Position numbers and translations under genes: made by a program. Below, one piece after another: positions 56,845 to 64,000 of a stretch of DNA of 64,000 nt. A model generated the notes under the pieces. It had not been told where the DNA came from. It saw only the letters and a program-made list of their open reading frames with translations, and did not search any database. Origin of the DNA: Labia minor (lineage: Eukaryota; Arthropoda; Insecta; Dermaptera; Spongiphoridae); the NCBI GenBank assembly GCA_963082975.1, contig OY720350.1, positions 42,435,851 through 42,499,850 of the forward strand, given 5' to 3'. Every line of letters starts with the position of its first letter. The first letter of the stretch is position 1.

Positions 56845-57060
56845 CCTTCGGCGCTCTTCGCACCTAGTCAGGGGTCTCTGCCCCCCTGTACCCCCGATGT
56901 TGTACATAGTCACTCTCGTCACTGGACGCTCGGACGCTGCAGTCGCTTGATAACGATTGCAGAAGTTGCAATCGAAACGTTGTGTATATTTTTTGTATTT
57001 TTGAATAAATTTACAATAACAAATATCAATATGTGGTTTTATTTACAAAATTCCCTTATA
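56845..57060 (+). repeat. Repeat with hammerhead-ribozyme-like core
   Basis: GC-rich block (CGGCGCTCTTCGCACC, CCCCCTGTACCCCCG) followed by TTGATAAC (56947-56954), a perfect 7-bp stem GATTGCA/TGCAATC with loop GAAGT (56955-56973), then GAAAC (56974-56978). Apart from C3 and G8 this matches the hammerhead core CUGANGA-stem II-GAAA. A candidate CGTCA cleavage-site sequence lies about 32 bp upstream, but stem I is imperfect. The GC-rich part recurs at 38.7 kb, so it is mobile. Confidence 0.5.
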
Positions 57061-58213
57061 AAAAAACAGCCACCAAAGCTTTAATAATTTAATACATAGT
57101 AAATTGAAAGTCTGTATTCGAAAGGTTTTAATTTATCTTTATTCAATCAGTATATTTTTTCTCTCATTTGGATCTTCGTTTTCACTCAAATTTGCAAATT
57201 GCACAATTTTTCAAATTATAAATTTAAATATTACTTACTTAAAATATTAATCAATTAGGAGAAATATTCAATTTAATTTAATTTTACTTCTAATATTATA
57301 GAATATTAGAACTTAAAATAAAAATTTAAACATTATAAACATTCTTTGTATGGAAATTTCTAGAATTAATAATTTTATTTTGAGTGTCAACTTCTTAACT
57401 GAGCCACCAGAGGCGCCACATGGAGCGTTGTTTATTTAGGTAGGTTTTTTGCCCATAACTTTGGAACGGATCAACTTTTTGGAAATTTTCAACCTTGGTC
57501 ATGACGGTTCTAATGATACCCGAACCATTAAGATCCATGGAGCCGTTTAGATGGAGTTTAGGATTACGTAGTCGTTTAATTATATGGATATATAGAGATA
57601 TATCTTAAAAATAAAAAAAAAATTTTTAAGATCAAAATTGGGGAAGATCTGAAATAATTAATAAATAAATAATAGAATTACAATCATATTTGTAAGAAGT
57701 TTATTTTTGTATTATTGTTCAAATACTAAAAAAGAGAATGTTATTAATAATTATTATTTAATCAATTATCAAAGATTAATAAAAATAAATTGCTTAAACC
57801 ATATTTGTTAAAATTGAAATTATAATTTGACTAATTATTTCTTTGATTTTTAATAACAGGTACAGATATTATTAGAATTGAATATATTGATTGTTGTTTG
57901 ATTTTAATATTAAAATGAAAACTCTCTTTTTGAATTCATTGATTAATTCCAAGAATTAATAATGAATTCATAGAATGAATTGAAAAAGAATGTGAAAATA
58001 TCAATTACCAAAATATATCATCAAATTGACAATATGCCATATATTCGAATTGAAATAATACTAGTAATAGTATAAAAATAGAGTAATATAGGAAAATAAA
58101 ACGATGTTTTTCAACCGAAATGAATTTTATGATTTATTTATTTTGTTTTAAATAATAGTCGATCTATTAAAATCGATGTATCTAAATGTGTGTATGTGTG
58201 TGTGTGTTTTCAG
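57061..58213. other. Intron sequence before the last Rx exon
   Basis: AT-rich. A block at about 57400-57570 (GAGCCACCAGAGGCGCCACA, CTTTGGAACGGATCAACT) looks like a dispersed element, but has no second copy here. The end is a (TG)n tract running into TTTTCAG, the splice acceptor at 58213. Confidence 0.5.
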
Positions 58214-58618
58214 GTGTGGTTCCAGAATCGTCGTGCCAAATGGCGCCGTCAAGAGAAAATGGAAGCAGCTCGATTGGGTCTGAACGAATACCACCCGGCA
58301 GGAGGGCCGCTGGGCAGAGCGGCTAGCAGCTCGCTGGCCCTGCCCGTCGACCCCTGGCTAGCGCCCCCATTGCTAACGGCGTTGCCCGGCTTCCTCAGCC
58401 ACCCGCAGACCGGTTACCCCTCCTACCTAACACCCCCTTGTGTACAGCCACCACCTCCACCGCCACCACCACCTCCAGCACCCCCGAGCGATGCTAAACC
58501 GCCAACACCGACAAACACCCCACCCCACGTCGACCCCCGAACGACAAGCATCGCGGCACTCAGGCTCAAAGCCAAGGAGCACGTCGAATCCATCACCAAA
58601 GGATTGCAGATGGTCTAG
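58214..58618 (+). CDS. Rx: Retinal homeobox protein Rx, last coding exon
   Basis: The exon follows TTTTCAG and begins VWFQNRRAKWRRQEKMEAAR, homeodomain helix 3 from Val47, so the intron falls between homeodomain residues 46 and 47, a site common in paired-like genes. It encodes 134 residues and ends TAG at 58616. After the homeodomain comes LGLNEYHPAGGPLG. LPVDPWLAPPLLTALPGFLS and HPQTGYPSYLTPP are characteristic of Rx proteins. A proline-rich run of ten or more prolines follows, then the OAR motif SIAALRLKAKEHV and ESITKGLQMV at the C-terminus. Rx is a nuclear transcription factor that binds TAAT-type sites and acts in eye and anterior brain development in many animals. The wobble positions are GC-rich, unlike its AT-rich surroundings. 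The N-terminal part and helices 1-2 are not found in the window. Confidence 0.95.
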   Translation: MWFQNRRAKWRRQEKMEAARLGLNEYHPAGGPLGRAASSSLALPVDPWLAPPLLTALPGFLSHPQTGYPSYLTPPCVQPPPPPPPPPPAPPSDAKPPTPTNTPPHVDPRTTSIAALRLKAKEHVESITKGLQMV

Positions 58619-58858
58619 AAACAAAACAGAGAAACTCGGTTCTCCCCCCCTCCCCCTCCCCCCTTCTCGACCGCCCGCCCCCGCACCCTTTATCACTTGT
58701 CCTCCGAAACTTTCCCATTTCTTTCCTCTTCAAGGCTCACTTTCTTCGATTGTTTTCAACGACTTTATTAGACCAATTGCTAAAATGCACTTCAATCTTT
58801 TCACGTTTATTTATTTATTGAAAATTGATTATCAATAAAACTACAATTTGAAAAAAAA
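58619..58858 (+). other. Rx: Rx 3' UTR and polyadenylation signal
   Basis: A C-rich stretch (CCCCCCTCCCCCTCCCCCC type) follows the stop. AATAAA lies at 58834-58839 and a run of A starts about 15 bp later. This would be a short 3' UTR of roughly 230 bp. Further AATAAA hexamers downstream (for example near 58872) could be alternatives. Confidence 0.6.
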
Positions 58859-59454
58859 AAAAATTTAAGAAATAAATAAACAAACCTTCGTTAAAAAAAA
58901 GTTTGTATCCCAATGAACACTAATATACTCGTAATTGGAAAAATTTAATTAAAATTAATTAAATCCTTTATATTTCACATAAGGGATATTAATTCATTAA
59001 TTCGGTTTTTTTTTTTATAATATCATGTGATTGTAAATTCATAATTTAATAAAATATTGATCCATCCATATGAAGTGCATTTTAGATTTAAATTTTAGAT
59101 ATATATAGATAATATTTGAAAATGAGAATTTATTATTTTATCATTTATCATTTTAAATATCAATAGTTAAAAAAAAAAATTCAAAAAAAAAAAACCAAAA
59201 TTTTTAAATAAAATAAAAGGTTACTTAAATATAAAAAAATAATAATATGTAAAAAAATTTCTAAATAAAAATTTAATTGAGAGAGAAAAAAAAAGAAATG
59301 AAATATTTTGTAATCTTAAAATGTAATTTTTTTTTTTTTTTTTTTTGTTAAATTAATAATTCATTAAAAACTTGTAAATATTTATAAAGATTAAATTTTT
59401 AATCGAAAATATTTTCTGATAAATTATTTAGTGTTGATTTTTATCAATCACTAT

Positions 59455-59456
<2 letters not shown>
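58859..59456. other. AT-rich DNA, nothing recognised
   Basis: Poly-A/poly-T rich, with no gene or element ends. Confidence 0.45.

Positions 59457-59504
<48 letters not shown>
59457..59504. repeat. (TA)n microsatellite
   Basis: About 24 uninterrupted TA dinucleotides. It abuts the small hAT-like MITE; the other side of the MITE also begins with TA repeats. Confidence 0.95.
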
Positions 59505-59508
<4 letters not shown>

Positions 59509-59853
59509 GGCGGATTAACCGAATCCTAAATAAAAATATTTATCTTAAAAATTTTTTTAAAAAACTGTTGAGTTTATGGATAATCGGAGTTTAAATAAAA
59601 CAAGTTATTCTTGATACAGATCTTTATTTGGTCGTGTTTGAACCCCGACTAACTTAAGAAAAAATAATCAATTTTGGGTCTCGGCGACCACAGTAAAAAT
59701 TATGTATTTTTTACATAAGTACTATCTATGTAAGTATAAAACAGCCTAAATTATAATATAAACAAAATTTGTCTTTCAATTATAATTGTAAATAACAGAG
59801 GGCTCATTTCAATTTTACAGCCCGGGGCCCCCAATCAACTTAATCCGCCACTG
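59505..59853. mobile_element. hAT-like MITE in a TA microsatellite
   Basis: The left end is CAGAGGCGGATTAA and the right end, reverse-complemented, is CAGTGGCGGATTAA. A CAGTGGCGGAT-type terminus is common among hAT elements. The interior has GGTCTCGGCGACCACAG and a GC block (AGCCCGGGGCCCCC). Flanks are TATATATA on both sides, which fits an 8-bp duplication but is uninformative inside (TA)n. No transposase. Confidence 0.72.
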
Positions 59854-61078
59854 TATATATATAGTATAAAAAAGAAAGTTATGTTGATAATGTGAATTCG
59901 AATAAATAACATGTTCAATTTTTTTTTTATTGGTATACTTATATAGTATTTATAATGAAATTGGGTTAAAAGAAAATATTCTCTATTATTTATTTATATT
60001 TATTTTATTATTAGATTTAAAAAAATATAAATTTGAAATTTTATGTGTATATTAAATAAACATTAAAATCGAAATGATAAATTATTTATTGAATGATTTG
60101 CATTAAACAAACACAGGTTGAATTAATTATAGAATTTTAACATTTTTATTAACTTTTTAGAATGAACTCAAAATGATAATACTCTATTATATAGTATAAT
60201 ACGTTTTCAACCAAGGCGTTGTGCTATTGTGGGATTGAATAAGTAGATTCAAATTAATTTAAAAAAAAATAGTAAAACATAATTTAATAATTTTATAATT
60301 TTTTGTTTTTTGTTTTTTGTGAAAAATAATAAATTATATTAAATTAAATGTAATAAATTGTATGTGTAATATAATTTTAAAAAGAATCAACCTATTAATA
60401 TATATCAAATGTTTAGTATCCTAATTTAGAATAAAAATAAAACGGATTATTATTAATTTATTTATTTTATAAGTTCAAAAATGAAAAAAATATAACTACA
60501 GCTAAACATTTTCCTCTCCTCTTACAGAAGGAAAAATTGTAGATTATAATAAACAAATAAATCTTTGATTTTAGTTAATTATATTATTGACAAAAAATCT
60601 CATTTTCAAATATTGACTGTTGTTATGTTATCTTTCCCACTTTCTATACTAAAAATGGTTTAACTCACAAAAATTGAAACTAAAAAAAAACTTTGTGTTC
60701 CAATTTGTAAATAAAAATAGAATCCATTTTTATCTTCGATTCAATTGTTTTTTTTTTTAAATATTCAATTTGAGGGTTAAACCGAAAAAAACTAAAACTG
60801 ATAATAAACAATATCTAAGTGAAGAACATAAATGAACCCCAAATTTAAAAATGAATGAATGGACATTCAATGTGACAGTGCGTGATAAATTGAAATAAAT
60901 AGAAGTGATGATCCGAACTGAAAGGATCTACAATACATTTAATATCTTGTCCTTGCCCCCCTCCATCCACTTCCTGTCCACTAAACTATCCTTTTAAACC
61001 CTGAGTGTGTATATATATATAACGGATATACGAAATAGTGAGATTATGGATATAATAATAAAGAAATAAACTCACTTG

Positions 61079-61113
<35 letters not shown>

Positions 61114-61505
61114 ATTATTATCGTGTGTATAATTCTATTAATGTAATATATGATATTATGATTATATTATAATTATTATTTAGATGTATATATGGATATG
61201 ATTTAACATATATACACATATAAGAAAAATATTTATTCACTGTGCTGTTGTTTTGGTGCAATTAAAATGGCTACCATTCCAGAAATTATAAATCCATGTT
61301 TATATTTTAAAAAATTTAATATTTTTTATTTATAAAATAATTAACCTATACTTGAATCCTGTCGCTAATCCTATCATCCTATTATATATATTATTCTATG
61401 AGAAATTAAATATAGTATAACTTTCATATTTTAGTTATTTAGTTATAGTAAATTATAGATAAATACTGATAAATTCAAGTAATACAAAAAAAAAAAAGAT
61501 TTATA
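59854..61505. other. Long AT-rich stretch, nothing recognised
   Basis: AT-rich, with (ATT)n at about 61079-61108. No gene, RNA or element ends seen. Confidence 0.45.
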
Positions 61506-62726
61506 TTAGGTGTTTGCATGTACTCTGATCATGTTTCACTTTAAAAAGGCATATATTCAGAAAAATTGGTACAATATATATTAAACAAAATATTTTCCAT
61601 AACTTTCTATAACTTTTACCCATTTTCTTGGAACATGCCGATACCGTGACGAAAAAACGATGTTGGTTTAGCAGCGATCCAATCATCAATCCACTTTAGC
61701 ATTTCTTCATCATTTCGAAATTGTGTGCTAGTCAGGTCATGCTGCATCGATCTGAACAAGTGGTAATCTAGCGAGTACACTATGTGCAGCAGAACTTCCC
61801 ATTCGGGCTGCAACAGTGTATCCTTCAAAACTCTTACAATATGTGACCCAACGTTGTCATGCAAGTTGATGACTATGCGCATCTGTCACACGCTATTGCT
61901 GGTCTATTTTGCAACAATACGTCATTTAATTTGTTCAGTTCAAGTCGGTAGACATCTGCTCATAATACTCTACATCTTGGTGATCCCACCATATATATAC
62001 AGTAAGACTTTATAGCCATGAATATTCCGCTTAGGAATCGATGTCGATGGCTCTCCTGGACTAACCCATGACTTTTTGTGCTTGAGATTGTTGTAGTAGA
62101 TTCACTTTACATCGCTAGTTACAATACGCCACAGAAAACTCTGATTTTTTTTTGTCTAGCAAATAATGAAACCGTGATGTTGAAATGGTTTGAAATGGCA
62201 ATTTCAGTCAATTCGTACGGTTCTCATTTTCACTTCTTTTGATCTTTCTTATTGCTTATGTCTTGAAACAGTTGATTTACCAAATTCTAAACTGTCTAAA
62301 AGTTCTTTGAGAGTTTGAGCTTGGTTCATGTCCATTAAGTCTTGCATTTCATTGTCATTTTATTCCTCCAGGCCACTCTTTGTCATTGACATCAAAATCA
62401 CCACTTTTAAATCGTTGTAACCAAAACCGACAATTGGGATTTGACAGAGGAGCATCACCATAAGTTTTTAAAAGTGTTTGATTGACTTCGGCAACAGATT
62501 TCTTTAAATCAAACAACAAACAAAAGTATTGAATGTCGAAAATGCAATTTTGTTCGTTCCATGATTAGCGTTTATATACACGAAATAACTCAATAATACT
62601 AGATGGAAAACTCTTATTTTAAATAGAGAAAAACATTGAATTTAATAATTGGATTAGTTTGTTTGCATTGATACTTCGTATATTCGCCAATAGATGCCGC
62701 TGATCAAAATACATGCAAGCACCTAT
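61506..62726 (-). mobile_element. Complete but decayed mariner
   Basis: The left end is TTAGGTGTTTGCATGTA and the right end, reverse-complemented, is ATAGGTGCTTGCATGTA. TA lies just outside both ends (61504-61505 and 62727-62728), the mariner target duplication. The length of 1.22 kb is normal. The transposase is on the minus strand and broken by several frameshifts and stops. Its end repeat differs from those of the mariners at 11.2, 48.2 and 50.4 kb, so it is a separate lineage. Confidence 0.9.
61616..62565 (-). pseudogene. mariner transposase pseudogene
   Basis: The start at about 62565 reads MERTKLHFRHSILL. The helix-turn-helix part follows after a frameshift: AEVNQTLLKTYGDAPLSNPN then CRFWLQRFKSGDFDVNDKE. 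Near the end a second intact stretch (61616-61882) has LHDNVGSHIVRVLKDTLLQ with the second catalytic Asp (HDN), and YSLDYHLFRSMQHDL, where the usual PYSPDLAPSDYHLF has lost about five residues. The C-terminus has WIDDWIAAKPTSFFRHGIG. Multiple lesions make it non-functional. Confidence 0.85.
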
Positions 62727-63714
62727 TATTTCTCATAATCTTAATACTAATTTTTATTTAATATACCAACCTACTTAAGATTTCTTTATAGTGATATATT
62801 GTAGAATAATTTTTTTAGATAAATAGATTAGAAATAAAAAACTATAAGATATAAATACATGCGTAAGTCAACAATTACAACTAGATTAAATGCAATGATA
62901 CTTAGGATGCGACCTTATCAATGGTAACTTCCCTATCTGCTATAACCATCTATAACTTCCTGTCGACAGTTATTCTGGTTGATGATATTCTAAATTGATT
63001 AAAACTTTCCAATGAATTTCAACCTCTCTCACATCCTTTTATTAATTTTTGTATCACCTCTTTGGTGCAATCTCATCTCAAAATTGACTAATTACACTAT
63101 AGTTTAAAGATAATTGACTCGATATTTATTAATTTCCTACATATTCTTCTTTTAAAAAAATGACAAATGAATAGGGCAAGTAATTTTTGACATACCTACC
63201 CTGAAAAGATATATTTATAAGTTGAAAAAATAAGAAAGTAGTTTAGGAAAAAGAGAAAGTTATAAGAAAAATACATGACCACTAAATTTAATGAGGTGAT
63301 TGTTGTAAGAAGAATAATTTTGAGTTCATATGAGAATATGTAGATGTGTCTATAAATAGAAAGATTTAATCGATTCCAAATAAAAAAAATTATAAAAATA
63401 ATCAACATACAGGTTTTTATTAATAAAAATTATTGTATCACAATGGCTAATAAGAAAATACTGGACACCTTTAATTTGAATTTAATATTGCCATAGTTTC
63501 ATATAAATATACGGTATTTTTGAGGAAATGTTTCTGAATCGTATCCTTGCTTCTCAGTGTTTCGGTTCGGATACATGGAATCGTATAAATCACATTTTTG
63601 TTAATGGTCTTTTAATATTAACATTATAAAAAAAACGATAACAAAGACACAAAACATTAGAATAAATATAATTAAGAAATTAAAAAATTTGAATATAAAA
63701 ATATTCGCATTCTC
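62727..63714. other. AT-rich DNA, nothing recognised
   Basis: No gene, RNA or element ends. A moderately complex patch lies at about 63535-63590 (TGTTTCGGTTCGGATACATG). Confidence 0.4.
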
Positions 63715-63990
63715 TGGTGCTACAGTCGTGCAAGAACTTGGGGAAAAAAAAATCGTTGTGGCATGTCGCCTAAGCGGATAGAGGTGGTATATGATCAGTA
63801 CAACAGATTCTCACAACCTTTATCATTATCTGCAAAATCGGAAGCCGCTACTACTTATTTCAATTGGCTTCCCAATTCTGTGAACCTCTTACTCCAGAAA
63901 GAGAAAAATTTCCTTGTCAGGCCCGGGAATTGAACCTGAATCGATAAGTGTAATAAACAAACACTGCCCACCAGATTACCATGAATCCAC
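63715..63990 (-). mobile_element. tRNA-derived SINE, minus-strand copy
   Basis: On the minus strand it has a B box GGTTCAATTCC inside GATTCAGGTTCAATTCCCGG. GGCCTGACAAGGAAATTTTT, GAATTGGGAAGCCA, AGTAGCGGCTTCCGAT and a 3' part ending near ATACCACCTCTATCCGC follow. The order and spacing match the copy at 8345-8620. An upstream GGTAATCTGGTGGGCAGTG could be the A-box region. It reaches close to the window end. Confidence 0.75.
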
Positions 63991-64000
63991 ATATCGAAAT

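Noticed and set aside
58427-58838. Overlapping frames on both strands of the Rx exon
   Set aside because: Shadows of the GC-rich Rx coding sequence and its C-rich 3' UTR; the third frame gives the homeodomain and OAR motif.
61782-62015. 77-residue + strand frame
   Set aside because: Opposite-strand shadow of the mariner transposase pseudogene.

Overview
The window looks like animal nuclear DNA, most likely arthropod. It is very AT-rich, has almost no coding sequence, carries many mariner, hAT, jockey and RTE-type elements, and contains one exon of a conserved bilaterian gene. That exon, at 58214-58618 on the + strand, is the last coding exon of a retinal homeobox (Rx) gene. It runs from homeodomain position 47 to a C-terminal OAR motif. 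The first half of the homeodomain is nowhere to be seen upstream. The intron before this exon may therefore fill much or all of the window to its left. A second probable gene piece is a one-zinc-finger C2H2 exon at about 25.7-26.2 kb. The species cannot be fixed from the sequence.

Layout. 0-11 kb: AT-rich DNA with an inverted-repeat element, a long-armed MITE, a hAT element with a perfect 8-bp target duplication, non-LTR 3' fragments, two local tandem duplications and a tRNA-derived SINE. 11-15.5 kb: an intact 992-residue endonuclease/reverse transcriptase element (RTE type) inserted in a shrunken mariner; both sets of boundaries are visible. 17-24 kb: repeat copies, a TTAA-flanked MITE and a SINE inverted pair. 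25-29 kb: the zinc-finger exon, then a hAT element with a broken jockey element inside. 29-44 kb: candidate regulatory islands alternating with repeats. 45-52 kb: nested repeats, a mariner 3' end, a solo LTR and a decayed complete mariner. 54-64 kb: another repeat copy, a ribozyme-like repeat, the Rx exon, a small hAT-like MITE, a complete decayed mariner and a SINE.

The most interesting structure is a group of three dispersed families, called A, B and C here, with 11 copies or fragments in the window. They share one plan: a short 5' motif, a variable microsatellite about 105-130 bp downstream, a conserved AAATTTGGTA block after it, an inverted copy of the 5' motif near the 3' end, and then a small terminal hairpin. 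This matches the published architecture of DINE-1/HINE (Helentron-derived) elements. Two other repeats hold hammerhead-ribozyme-like cores, as known from Penelope-like elements and retrozymes.

Several islands of higher GC and higher complexity lie in the otherwise AT-rich DNA left of Rx. They have no credible ORF and are the best candidates for conserved cis-regulatory modules. All repeat, TSD and TIR statements come from reading the sequence by eye; no alignment or database search was run.
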